64,000 nt of DNA from Sanguinoderma infundibulare (taxonomy: Eukaryota; Basidiomycota; Agaricomycetes; Polyporales; Polyporaceae). Position numbers and translations under genes: made by a program. Of this stretch, positions 36,066 to 46,252 are shown one piece after another (position 1 is the stretch's first letter; each line of letters starts with the position of its first letter). The DNA is taken from positions 2,914,001-2,978,000 of the forward strand of contig JAVLRN010000004.1 of the NCBI GenBank assembly GCA_032821775.1. The letters are read 5' to 3'. The notes under the pieces were generated by a model that was not told the origin of the DNA, searched no databases, and saw only the letters and a list, made by a program, of their open reading frames with translations.

Positions 36066-36906
36066 ATGCTCGCGTCTCATTGCAGAGGGCCCCTTGTCCA
36101 GGTAAGTACCATCCCCTCCTCGCAGAGCACCTTCTACGTCCCCAATGCCATCCATTCTGCCATCCAGCTCCCCCAGATCCTGTCTGCACATGCCCATGTC
36201 TCCCGCACCTCCTCGCATAGGCTCAGCTCCTCTCAGCACTTCCTGTCCATCCCCCTGCCCCCACTGCCAAGCGCAACATCCAGTCGTGTGCGTCCCCGCG
36301 CCGGAAGCATGGATGCAGGCTACAACGGGCCTCTTTCCGGTCCTGGTGCACCCCATCCCGCCAAGCAGCCCCGTAGCGACTGTGAAAATGACCTTAGCCG
36401 CACCAGGCAGTACAGTCTTTCAGTATGTTTCCATTCACCCGTAATCCCGGTATCGCTTGCCGTTGCCTCTCCAGCTGTCAAACTCTCCTCATCCAGCATA
36501 CCTTTCAAACGGCCATGACCCGAACACTCACCTCAGCTCGCAGTCCACGCTACCGCTGCCGCCGCTCTCCACCCCCATTACCAGCAGTGCCTGCACCTCC
36601 CGCGCCGTTGATCCTCACTACACCTACCCCAACCAGCATCATTTGCGCTGCCGGGGCCGCTCAACCTTGCATGGATGGTCCTCCCGCAGCTGCTCGCACT
36701 CTAGCACCTCCGCCAGCAGTCTCGAAGACATGCTCTTCGATGCAACGACCACCGGCGACAACAATGCTGCCCACCCCCACAGCCATCGCTTCGTACCGTG
36801 GGAGGCACGCGTCTCATTGAATTGTTCCCCGGCTTCTATTGTGCTCATGTATTGTATCCTCGCTACCATATGCACACACATTGTCCTATTCTCCTCGAAC
36901 GCGTGA
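36066..36906 (+). CDS. Uncharacterised Ser/Pro/His-rich protein, possible tail anchor
   Basis: Two exons join cleanly: one ending at 36422 (NDLSRTRQYSLS) and 36475-36906, across a 52-bp intron with GTATGT and CTCCAG ends. The product is Ser/Pro/His-rich (SSQSTLPLPPLSTPITSS, RSCSHSSTSASSLEDML) and ends in a hydrophobic stretch (ASIVLMYCILATICTHIVLF) five residues before the stop, which could be a tail anchor. The 5' end is unresolved; coding-like sequence continues upstream to about 35790, but I could not splice it in phase. No family is recognised. It might be a lineage-specific gene. Confidence 0.38.
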
Positions 36907-37219
36907 CCTAGGCCTGACGACAATTGAATGGAATGGCAACAATTGCATTTTGACTACCTCACCTAGCGTAAACATCGTGTACGTACTAGTCAAAAACCCG
37001 CCTAATCTCGGTTATAAGCACATTAACAGAACATCAGAATACAACACCTAAGCCCGGATATTCCGCTCGGAGCCCATTTTGAGAAACTGGTGAATCGGAA
37101 AGTTATCCGTCGAATTTCGCCGAGTAGAACCCCCAGCTAACTTCGTCAATTCCCACAGGCCGAAAGTCGACTATTCCCCGACCTATTGGTCGGGTTTTGG
37201 ACGTCTCCATTTTCACTAC
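36907..37219. other. Intergenic, no gene seen
   Basis: About 310 bases between the uncertain Ser/Pro-rich gene and the decayed F-box-like gene; no feature supported. Confidence 0.5.
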
Positions 37220-38650
37220 CTACGGGGTGCGCAGTGTCAGGTCGGGCAGTCCGTCGGGACCGGGGATGTCGAGGTACCGAATGTGGATCGTCTTGAGGTC
37301 GGGGCACCCCTCGGCCAGCGTGAGTATGGAGGACGGGGTGGGGCAGGCACTCGGGTCGCTAGCCTTCGAAGCCCATCCACCAAGAGCAAGGGTAAGGCTG
37401 AGGTGCTGCATGCGAGGCCAGGCCTGCGCGCACGTCCTCGTCGTTGATGGTGAACATCGTCCACCAGGTGCTGAACGCGACGGATCGCAGGTTGTGAATA
37501 CTCAGTAGGGGAGCGATGCACTCCCGGAGGGGACGCGCGATGAAGGGATCCTTCGTAGGAGAAACGTAAAAGCTGAGGGTGCGCAAGGATGGGAGGGAAG
37601 CGGACAGCCCAGATTTGGCAGCTTTGAGCGAAGTTGTGGTAGTCTGTGGGAGAGTATTAGCCGACGCGCGACGTGTCGAATCGCGGGGAGTCGAACGCTT
37701 CGTACGCCAGGTTGCTGGAGGGGTGGTGGGAGATGACCAACACCCGCAGGCGCCGAAATCCGGAGAATGATATCGAGGGCTGATCGGTAGTGTCGAAGAA
37801 GCCGACGTGGAGCTCTCCAAGCTCGTCGAGGGTGGACAGGACCTGGAGAGTGCGGATGTTGACTCTGGTGCCACAAAAGTAGCGGAGGGATCGGAGGTTC
37901 GATAGAGATGGATTGAAGGTGTCGAGTTGACCGACGGTGGCCACGATCAGTCTGGTCAGTCGAGATGCGACTGAAAAGACTGTCGGAAGTATGGCTTGGA
38001 ATCCAACTTGCGTCCCTTGCCGGTTGACGGGAGAAGCGTTGTGGGTGGATTCGAAACAGGTGATGCTGAGCTGCGCGAGCGCGGGAGAAACGAAATGAAG
38101 GATCCCAGTGCATTGCGGGGAAATCGCGACCCAGCCGAGCTCTCGAAGATTGGGCAAAAGGCGGTCGCTGCCGGTGAGGCGTCCAATGTGGCTCCAAGTT
38201 GAGGATGAGATGGTATGGGGGCCCCTTGGTCGAAATATCGTATCGACCACTTGGACGTACTCGGAATATATGCGAAACCTATCCCATTCGTGAGGGAGTA
38301 TGGCGTCTCCGAGCATCTGTAAACTTTATGATATAGCGCAATATTGATGAATGCCAAGTATCTACTCACATAAGCTTGTTCCCATCCATCGGCCGCCACT
38401 ACCTCTAGCGCTGAGAAGAGACAGAGGAGAGGGAACATGTCTGGCAGTCTCCGCCAAAGGAGTCGCAAAGCGGGGAGACGGAAATCCTGACATACACGAG
38501 CGGCTCGTGCCAGGGACTGGGCTCGTTCGCGCAGTTCTGGTTCATGTAGTTCACGACCTTCGATATCTGGGGAAAGACAGCCGAGGATGAGGTAGATTAC
38601 ATCCACATTATGAAGTGCACGATGATCATATCCATGCTATTTTGCAGATG
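37220..38650 (-). pseudogene. Decayed F-box/LRR-like gene
   Basis: The 5' part reads LHNVDVIYLILGCLSPDI then RAAR-VCQDFRLPALRLLWRRLP, the usual agaricomycete F-box-like start. Exon 1 ends at 38370 and exon 2 begins at 38316 (53-bp intron, phase 0), followed by Leu-rich repeats. There is no ATG in frame: a stop lies a short way upstream and the best ATG is out of frame. The junction near 37650 cannot be spliced in phase with a normal-length intron. Near 37425 the frame jumps between NDEDVRA and QAWPRMQHLSLTL, inside a GCGCGC run, as expected for a 2-bp slippage deletion. The last frame ends at 37220. Sequencing error could explain one lesion but not all three. Confidence 0.68.
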
Positions 38651-39209
38651 TTCGAAGTCGGACTGGGACAGAAAGAGCGTCAATGGAGCTCGTGCGCGAA
38701 AGGATGGTTGCGATCTGTCGCGAAAGCGGTGCGTCCCACGAAGGCGCAGCAAACTTGCATGCGGTGTCTACAAGCGTAGCCTAAGCTTCCTTTAATTACT
38801 AGTACTGCTGTCCGCGACCTGCCAGGAGTCGGGAAGGAACACCTTATAGGCCAATAGTTTTGCGCCGAGTAGTGTCAGATCACATGAAGATGACAATGCA
38901 ACTCGAATGACTCACAACGTGTGGCACGATCCAGTGCCTACGTCCGGCGGCACAATAACACCGTTCAGGATGAACTAGTACTACAGCTAGGGCGAACTGG
39001 TGAAGCGGCGCCACTGTCGACAAACAGCGACTCGGAGACTTGGCGATAACGGCCAGCGTGAAACCCCCGGTGGCCCTCGGCTTTGATGGGCGCCTCACCA
39101 AGAGCTACGAGGCCGGCGTGTCCCCGGGCCGGTGCTGGGGTCCGTTGGGGTATTACTATATATATTTCGATCTCGTCGACGATGTTGCTTAGCACTCCAA
39201 ACCACAACC
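38651..39209. other. Intergenic, no gene seen
   Basis: About 560 bases, including the upstream region of the thioesterase gene. A TATATATATTT run at 39158-39168 lies about 45 bases before the thioesterase ATG and may serve as its TATA element. Confidence 0.5.
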
Positions 39210-41187
39210 ATGTATCTCGCAACGCGAAGATGCCTCTCATCGGCAAACTCGAGGTTTCCTGCACTTGTCCGAGGCTTCCGGTGCGGTGCAACGATCCGAA
39301 ACTCGGCGGAGGCGACCCTGCACCGTTCAACGGAACTTGGTGCGGTGGAAGAAACGCAAAACATTGCGGTTATGGACAAGCTACTGAAGAGCTACCGTGA
39401 GCGTTTCCACCGCCTTTGATGGAGGGACACAACTCATGCCGTATGATGCAGGAGACCGCTCGAACCTAGCACACCCGGAACCGTAGGTTTTCTTGCTTCC
39501 ACATAGTATCGGTCAGTCCTGCTATTGTGACTAACACCTGAACGTGGACAGCGTTGTCCCTGTGCGCTCGAAAGGCCTCTGGTCCCAGGCACTTAACAAG
39601 TTGACTGTGCCAGAACAGCCCGAGCCTGCCAAAAGGACTGCAACCTCTGCTGCGCCTACGCGCCTCCTGGAGCCGAGGCGGATGCACGACTCGTATTGCG
39701 AGATCGTGCTCCCATTCGCATCATCACCGGAGGTGCTGGAGGCCCACACCAATGCGTCCGGAGGCATCCGGACAGGTCTCCTCATGGAACACCTCGACTC
39801 GCTCGCTGGTAGTATCGCCTACAAGCACGTGATGGGGCCCAATGTCTCGGCGTTGCCACCGGACGCTGGCTTCTATGTCGTCACCGCGTCGGTTGAGAGG
39901 TGTGTAGGATTTGCCGAGGTTTCGGTGTTCGAAGCTTATATGCGCTCCAGGTTGGACATGCTCGGATCCCTGTACCCTCTCCGCGACATGCGGCTCAGCG
40001 GACAGGTTATCCACACAGGAAAGAGCTCGATGGAGATCGCAGTACGTATGGAAGCCCTGCAGGAGGATGGCCAGGAAGAGACTATCATGCTCGGTACACA
40101 CTAAGCTCCTGGTCGACGAGACTCGACATATGACGTCACCCTTTATCATCAGGTCGATTCTGCATGGTGTGCAGGGACGCACACAGCCAAAAATCAACGC
40201 CGGTAAACCCCCTCGTATTGGATACAGCAGAAGACCGTGCGTTGTACAATATGGGAGAAGGTCAGTTGTGATAGCAATGAATTCAAGCGGTCCTCCAAAC
40301 ACTAACCCTTCGCAACTTCAGAACACCGGCGCCGCCGTCAAACACTGGCAACCCGATCGTTGGACCGCGTACCGCCCACGTCTACCGAGGCGCAAGAGCT
40401 GCACTCTGGGTACCTCAAATACGGGCATGAGGACAAGAGCTCAGCGCAAGCCGAGGATGTGGAGAGAGTATGGATGGGGGACACCCGGCTTGAGAAGACG
40501 ATGGTCATGTTCCCCCAGGAGCGCAAGTGAGTGCCTTCATGCCCTCCTCTTAATCATCATCAAGGATTAAGCCACCTTTCTTCCAAACAGCGTGCACCAG
40601 AAGATCTTTGGTGGTGGGTCATTTACGCTGATCCCAACGCGGCGTGGTCTTGAGTAGGTATGTTTGCAGGTTACTTGATGCGTCTCGCGTACGAGCTTGG
40701 GTTCGCCAACTCGTGCCTATTCACCCGAGGGCACGTCACCTTCCTCTCTCTGGACGGCATCTCCTTCGCTCGTCCAGTTCCTATCGGGTCGCTCCTCCGT
40801 CTTACGTCCAACATCGTGCACTCGTCGTCATCAGGAGACTATCCTGCCCTTGTCGTACGTACCATTCCTGGTTCTCATGGAGCTCGTGCTCATGTCGGAT
40901 GGTAGCACGTTTGGGTGCACGCAGACGTCGTAAACCTGGAAACCGGGAAAGAGCAACGAACGAACGACTTTAGGTTCACATGGTGTCGCGAGACCGGTCC
41001 TCCGCTGAAGAGGATAGTCATCCCCAAGACATACGGCGGTACGTCGCTTATGTTTCAATCCTGGTCGAGTCGGAGTGAATGGATATTCTGACGCTTGTCG
41101 TATAAATTAGAAGCCATGCAGTGGTTGGAGGGACGACGCGCCCTCGAGATGGGCTCAGAGATTCGCAACCTCCGCAAGAGGCCATGA
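39210..41187 (+). CDS. Mitochondrial acyl-CoA thioesterase (ACOT9-like, double hotdog)
   Basis: The start at 39210 gives MYLATRRCLSSANSRFPALV, an Arg/Ser-rich mitochondrial-type presequence. Family blocks follow: MHDSYCEIVLPFASSPEVLE, GGIRTGLLMEHLDSLAGSIA, RLDMLGSLYPLRDMRLSGQV, GRFCMVCRDAH, MVMFPQERNVHQKIFGGYL, MRLAYELGFANSC and HVTFLSLDGISFARPVPIGS; the gene ends at the TGA at 41187. The enzyme hydrolyses acyl-CoAs in mitochondria and has two hotdog domains. Introns fit at 39483-39551, 40092-40153 and later sites. In the first exon the frame breaks near 39417: SYRERFHRL runs to a stop, while DGGTQLMPYDAGDRSNLAHP continues in the next frame. One extra T in a TTT run would explain this, so it is a sequencing slip or a true lesion. 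Confidence 0.85.
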
Positions 41188-41699
41188 CATCGCGTACTTC
41201 CTCCTTTATCATGGTTCAAGTTATTCTATATTTGAGTGTGGGGCCCATATCGTAGTACAACGGCCGGATAAGTATAATGCGATCTGCTCAGATATCTTTT
41301 CTCCCTCTGCCTTGCTACCTAAGGGACAGAATTTCAGGGAGCCCGCGGTACCTACAACCATCTACCCCTCCCCCCAGGCTCGTGACATCACGTACATCTA
41401 TCATCCAGATGGTATGAGCTCAGCTTCACGTTTAATTGCAGAGCGATTCAGCCGATGTGCGTGCATGTTTCCACCGCGGTTTCCTTGTTGAGCGTATCAA
41501 TACCGTGAGTTGTAGTTTTCTCATATCACCGCAAGACAGTAATCTCACGCGTTCGATTCGTTCCTCATCGGCTCGCTTTCTGGCTGGCTTTGAATATTAA
41601 TCCTCAACCATCTCGAATGGGACTCGGACGGACTCGAAGGTCGACGAGAAGACTCGTGCGTACTTTTCACGGTTGACGATCCCTTCTCCATTGACATTA
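41188..41699. other. Intergenic, no gene seen
   Basis: About 510 bases between the thioesterase stop and the tyrosinase remnant. No catalytic part of a tyrosinase was found here. Confidence 0.5.
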
Positions 41700-42318
41700 G
41701 GAATTGCTTCCCTTCTGGCGCTCGCCTTCTGGACGTCCGCGGAGGGGACCGCTGTACCGCACCAATTGGGATGCTCTTACCCGGAGTTCGACGGGGTCAA
41801 CATGGACAACCAGCACGCGGTCAGGACGCGCAGCTTCAGATCGTCAACAGGCTCTACGGCACCAAGAGGTCTTTTGCGGCGAGGTACCGATCCCCCACCC
41901 GCGAAGCCTCCTCCGTCTGTTCCTGCACCAGCCCCCACTTCTGGTGTGCGCGAGTATCAAACCGAGGCGCAAGTCACGATTGCGGGGGCTCCTTCAGATG
42001 GGTTGGAAACGGTCTCTGGAGCTTGATTGTGAGCGTCCAAGTCAAGAAGTACGAAGTCGGGGGCAGCTTCAGCGTCAGCTTGTTCTTCATGAGCGCGGTG
42101 CCGGCGCACGAATCCGCACTACGTGGGGACGCCATGCGTTCGTGAGCAACACCTCGCAGCACTGCGCGAACTGCGTCCGCCAGGCGGACATCATCTTCAA
42201 GGGCTTTGCGGACCTGAAGGAAGCGATCTCCGCGCACTCGGGCTTGAACTCCTTCCACCCCGATGCGATCAAGCGGTACTGGGGTGTTGAGTCTGTGCAT
42301 GCTTGCGCTACCCGGTAG
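41700..42318 (+). pseudogene. Frameshifted C-terminal remnant of a tyrosinase
   Basis: Pieces of one tyrosinase C-terminal region appear in order but in different frames: FWTSAEGTAVPHQLGCSYPEF and DGVNMDNQHAVR, then QIVNRLYG, then a Pro-rich linker (PAKPPPSVPAPAPT), then VQVKKYEVGGSFSVSLFFM, then HAFVSNTSQHCANCVRQADI, KGFADLKEAISAHSGLNSF and HPDAIKRYW. In intact fungal tyrosinases these follow the copper-binding domain, and the C-terminal domain covers the active site until processed. The copper-binding domain with its six histidines is missing upstream, and at least three frame changes are needed, so this is a dead fragment. An apparent signal peptide at its start is really the tail of the catalytic domain. 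Confidence 0.75.
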
Positions 42319-42756
42319 GTCGATGGGTACTGACGAGATGCGCTACATACTACTAGGTGGGCGGAAGTGAGCACTTCGCTGGAGAGCCCATCTTCCACCA
42401 CGGTGTTACTTACCCATAGCCGCGTCAGTGGTGCGCGCCACCCCCACTGAGGGGCATTTTAACGCACATGACGACTATTGTGTATGTACTAGTAGTCTGT
42501 GTTGAATGAAATTACGATTTCTTGTCTTTATGCAGTGTCGTTTGCAAGCGAGGTATTTGTTGCTGAATGAGATATACTGCTTGCTTCTTCGCGTACCGAT
42601 GAGCTGACTGTACGAACATTGAGATTATGGGATGAAGGATACTTAAACCAAAGGAGCCGGTCGCCATGTGAGCACAAGGTTGGCGGCCGAAAGGAAGGAC
42701 GGGCTGGAGGGGGGATAACGGGCGTTGTAAACAAAATCGAAATCGGGTTGTATGGG
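42319..42756. other. Intergenic, no gene seen
   Basis: About 440 bases upstream of the E2 gene TATA box; no feature supported. Confidence 0.5.
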
Positions 42757-42768
42757 TATATATAAAAG
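42757..42768 (+). promoter_or_regulatory. TATA box of the E2 gene
   Basis: TATATATAAAAG, a strong consensus element, 119-130 bases before the ATG at 42887. Confidence 0.65.
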
Positions 42769-42886
42769 GCGGGAATGCGGGCGCCTGGAGGAACCTCCTG
42801 GCCTTGCATCGATCCCCTCACCCGCGTGCCTTCACGACCACCTCCTCATCCGTCTTCTTCTCGCGCCCTCGTTGTTGATCAACGCA

Positions 42887-43904
42887 ATGTCTACAAAGTC
42901 CGGATCCCCGGGGAACGTTGCCTCCAACACCCTTTTGCTGCGGCGGCAGCTTGCGGAGCTCACCAAACATCCCGTCGACGGCTTTTCGGCAGGTGCGGAC
43001 TCTCCGGTGTCTAGCCGGATGCAATGGATCGCTGACGGACCTGCATAATGGATATCCTGCGCGACACTCCATGCGTTCCGTTCTTTTCCTTGTGGTATCG
43101 TAGGCCTTGTCGATGATGACAACTTCTACGAGTGGGAGGTCATGATCATCGGGTACGTCTCTCCTAGCTACCGCCTCTATGGCTAACCTGGATCTTAACG
43201 ATGTCCTTCTCTCACAGCCCTCCGGACACCATTTAGTGCGCCCACCGTCGTCCTTCGCTCTTCGCCGCGCCGAGTCCTGACTCCTGTCTGTAGCGAGGGC
43301 GGCTTCTTCAAGGCCCGCTTGACCTTCCCGGAAGACTTCCCCCTGAGCCCCCCGAAGATGAAGTTCATTACCCCGATGTGGCATCCCAACAGCGCGTGTT
43401 CCCTCCTACCTGATTGCGCACTAGCTGATTGACTAGCGTTTCACAGTCTACCCCGATGGCGCCGTGTGTATCTCCATCCTAGTGAGTCATTCACGTGTTT
43501 CCCCCACTTCTGTCAAAAGCTTCCTGGCTCAACTCCATCGTTATTAGCACCCTCCAGGCGAAGATCAGTATGGCTACGAAGACTCTGGAGAGCGCTGGCT
43601 TCCAGTGCACACCGTTGAGTCCATCGTGAGCGCTTTCGTCGTATACATTGAGCGGACTCCAGCATTCTTAACGCCCCATCCGGTAGCTTCTCAGCGTCAT
43701 CTCCCTACTTTCGTCCGACAAGCCTAATTTGGACAGTCCTGCCAACGTCGATGCCGCAAAGGAGGTGCGGACGGACTTCGACGGTGCGCCAAATGACATC
43801 TACTTTCCTGTTCCTTCCTGAACGTTCGAAACATATTTGACACAGGATACAAGAAGAAGGTCCGGCGACTGGTGAGGAGAAGCGCAGAGGAGGCCTGGGA
43901 CTGA
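42887..43904 (+). CDS. UBC7: Ubiquitin-conjugating enzyme E2, Ubc7/UBE2G type
   Basis: Eight exons close in phase to 179 residues: 42887-42992, 43104-43152, 43218-43235, 43294-43391, 43447-43481, 43548-43625, 43687-43783 and 43846-43904. Blocks of the family are LLLRRQLAELTKHPVDGFSA, FPLSPPKMKFITPMWHPN, the active-site stretch YPDGAVCISIL with Cys98, and the class-specific acidic-loop insertion HPPGEDQYGYEDSGERWLP, which marks Ubc7/UBE2G rather than other E2s. SPANVDAAKEVR follows. These enzymes work with ER-membrane ligases in ER-associated degradation. The 55-bp intron 43392-43446 uses a GC donor: without it the HPN-IYPDG join fails. Confidence 0.94.
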
Positions 43905-44656
43905 TCGTCTGCCTGTCTGCTCCCCCTACCCCCAATCCCATTCTCGTGCGCTTACGACTTCAGACTACATATGTTAGTCGCCGTCTCACGATGCATATAC
44001 GTTCTCGTCACGTCCTGTCCCGTCCACCACGTTCTCTGGGTTTTCAGCTGTATCGTGCTCTCCCTCTCAGTTGTCTGTCTTACCGTTAAGCTGTTTTACA
44101 AACTACGCCTTTCCCCTTCTCCAGCCCCATCCAATGCACCCCATTCCCCTACCTTTACAGAACTCCACGCGCCGCCTTCCCCTCGTAATCGGGTCAAGCA
44201 TACTACTCAGTACACTTTACCCGCATCGCAATGTTGTCTAAGAATGTTTGTATCGAGATATATATCGAAGCCTCTGTACCTATCCCCATTATCTCGTTCC
44301 GTCCCCTGTTCTTCACTTCTCGCGCGTGTCGCCTTCGTCGCCCTCGATCGCGATGTAGCTTTCAGGGGCTGTATTATGGTTTTAAGTTCGTGCGCCTAGC
44401 TTTCTTTACCGCTATTCGGGCGTGCTGATGACTTCCTAGGTATTATCGTCGCCATTAAGCGGCATGTGTCGGGATCCGTCTCCTTTGAGAGACACCTTCT
44501 GTATCGTATTAATGCTTTCGGGCATCGTCACGCTAGCCCTTCCCTCCGACCGTCTGTTAATCTGGTCGCCCACTGTCTTGTCGCTGGACTCTGTACCCAG
44601 GCCACTATATTGAACAAGTAATCCGCATCGTATGTTGTGTCTGTCCACCTAATCTC
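43905..44656. other. Intergenic, no gene seen
   Basis: About 750 bases between convergent genes. A plus-strand ORF at 43971-44399 is hydrophobic but lacks splice support or motifs. Confidence 0.5.
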
Positions 44657-45988
44657 TCAACCTGTCACTTCTAGCCCCATCATCCTCACCAAACTCTCCA
44701 CAACGCCTTCCACGAAACTCGGATGGTTGATATCTTCGTACCTCCCCACCACACGAATCATCTCTCCACCTACCCTTAATCCATCCTCGAGCGCACGGAA
44801 GAGCGCTTCGTCCGCTTGCCGGTCCTCGAAAGCCGCGCCCTTCACGCTCAATGCACTCACGCCTCCTCGGGGGACCCATACCTCCGTCCTGTCCGCCTTC
44901 GCACCGGCATCCTTCAGTTTCCTTGCAATGGTCCTCCCTAGCTGGGCGCATTCTTCTGGCGTCGTGCGCATGACCGTCACGCTAGGGTTGTGCTCGTGCA
45001 GCTTCCGACCGTTCGCCTTCCACTTCTCCGGGACGGTGTCCATAGGCCCAAAGTTCACCATGTCGAGCGCACCCAACGAAATGACCTGCGGCACCCGCTT
45101 GCGCGCGGCAGCCTCCAGTCGGTGCGGCCCCGCGGTGAGTACGCCGCCCACGAGCTCGTCCGCGAGCTCAGTCGTCGTGAGGTCCAGAACGCCGTCGAAG
45201 AACCCATCGAACGTCAGACGCTCCAGAGCGCGGCCGCCCGCCCCTGTGGCATGGAACACATAGGGCGTGCATCCGTACTTGGCGAGGAGCGTCCGTGCGT
45301 GCGTCACCGCGGGGGTCGTCACCCCGAACATGGTGATCGCGATCCGCTTCCCCTCGTCCTTCCTCCCGCCGCACAACTGCAGCCGCAGCCGCGCGTGGTA
45401 CGCCCGCGCCATGCCGGCGACCGCGCCCGCGGCGTTGTCGAGGATGGGGCGGAGGACGTCGTTGAGCCCGGCAATGTCCACGACGCTGTAGAGGACGGCG
45501 ACGTCGGCGTCCTGGACGAACGGGCCGACGTCGCCCGCGCCCATCGTGCTCACGAGCAGCTTGGGGAAGCCGAGCGGGAGGGCGCGGAAGACCCCCGCGG
45601 CGAGCGCGGAACCGCCAGAGCCGCCGAGCGCGACGAGCGCGTGGACGTCGTTCGTGGCGGCGAGGGCGGCTAGCAGACGCGCGGCGTGCGCGGAGAGCGT
45701 GCTGATGAGGTCGTTGCGCGAGAGCGTCGAGATGTTTGGGATGGGTGAGGATGGCGAGGATGGAGATGGGGACGCGGCGAGGATGGCGGACTGGGTGACG
45801 TCGACGGCGGGGTGTGCGCTCGGAGTGCGGCCGACATCGAGGAGCTTGACGCGGACGCGGTGCGCGTCGAGGAGTTGGGTGCGGACGTAGAGGAGCTCGT
45901 CGAGCTTTGTGTCGCACGTTCCGAGGACGGCGACGCAGGGTGTGTCGTCAGAGGGTGGGAGGTTTGCAGTGGAGGAGCTCGAGGCCAT
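44657..45988 (-). CDS. UPF0261 / Tm-1-like protein, intronless
   Basis: A single uninterrupted frame of 443 residues. It matches the UPF0261 family, whose plant member Tm-1 binds ATP and blocks tobamovirus replication and which in bacteria is often uncharacterised. Blocks seen: VAVLGTCDTKLDELLYVR, ALGGSGGSALAAGVFRALPL, VSTMGAGDVGPFV, AITMFGVTTPAV, YVFHATGAGGRALERLTFDG, LDLTTTELADELVGGV, VISLGALDMVNFGP, VPRGGVSALSVKGAAF and INHPSFVEGVVESL. The length is normal for the family, and the start MASSSSTANLPPSDD is followed at once by the first conserved block. No intron interrupts it, unlike nearly all neighbours, and its codon use is very GC-rich. That would fit horizontal transfer from bacteria, but is not proof. 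The fungal role is unknown. Confidence 0.9.
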   Translation of the reverse strand: MASSSSTANLPPSDDTPCVAVLGTCDTKLDELLYVRTQLLDAHRVRVKLLDVGRTPSAHPAVDVTQSAILAASPSPSSPSSPIPNISTLSRNDLISTLSAHAARLLAALAATNDVHALVALGGSGGSALAAGVFRALPLGFPKLLVSTMGAGDVGPFVQDADVAVLYSVVDIAGLNDVLRPILDNAAGAVAGMARAYHARLRLQLCGGRKDEGKRIAITMFGVTTPAVTHARTLLAKYGCTPYVFHATGAGGRALERLTFDGFFDGVLDLTTTELADELVGGVLTAGPHRLEAAARKRVPQVISLGALDMVNFGPMDTVPEKWKANGRKLHEHNPSVTVMRTTPEECAQLGRTIARKLKDAGAKADRTEVWVPRGGVSALSVKGAAFEDRQADEALFRALEDGLRVGGEMIRVVGRYEDINHPSFVEGVVESLVRMMGLEVTG

Positions 45989-46252
45989 GGTCGACTCGTC
46001 GTTGTCGTCCTTCGCCGATCGAAGGGGACTGGAGGTTTATGGGGCTCTAATAAGCGGAGTTTGAAGGCTATTGGAATCCATGCATGGTATGATATCATTC
46101 TGGCAACTCTACTAAAAGGAGAGAGCGGGGATCCGCTTACACCTGACCGTAAGGTTGAAAACAAAGGAACAGGAATCGGAGTACCATCGTCGATGAGGTG
46201 TCCTATTAGCTCCTATTAGCTACACAGGACACAAAGTACGAACATCTATACA

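Noticed and set aside
41673..42026. Small secreted protein with a signal peptide
   Set aside because: The hydrophobic stretch is part of a tyrosinase remnant (FWTS...HQLGCSYPEF), and the frame begins with TTG rather than ATG.
45168..45917. 249-codon Arg/Pro-rich minus-strand ORF
   Set aside because: Out-of-frame shadow of the GC-rich UPF0261 gene.
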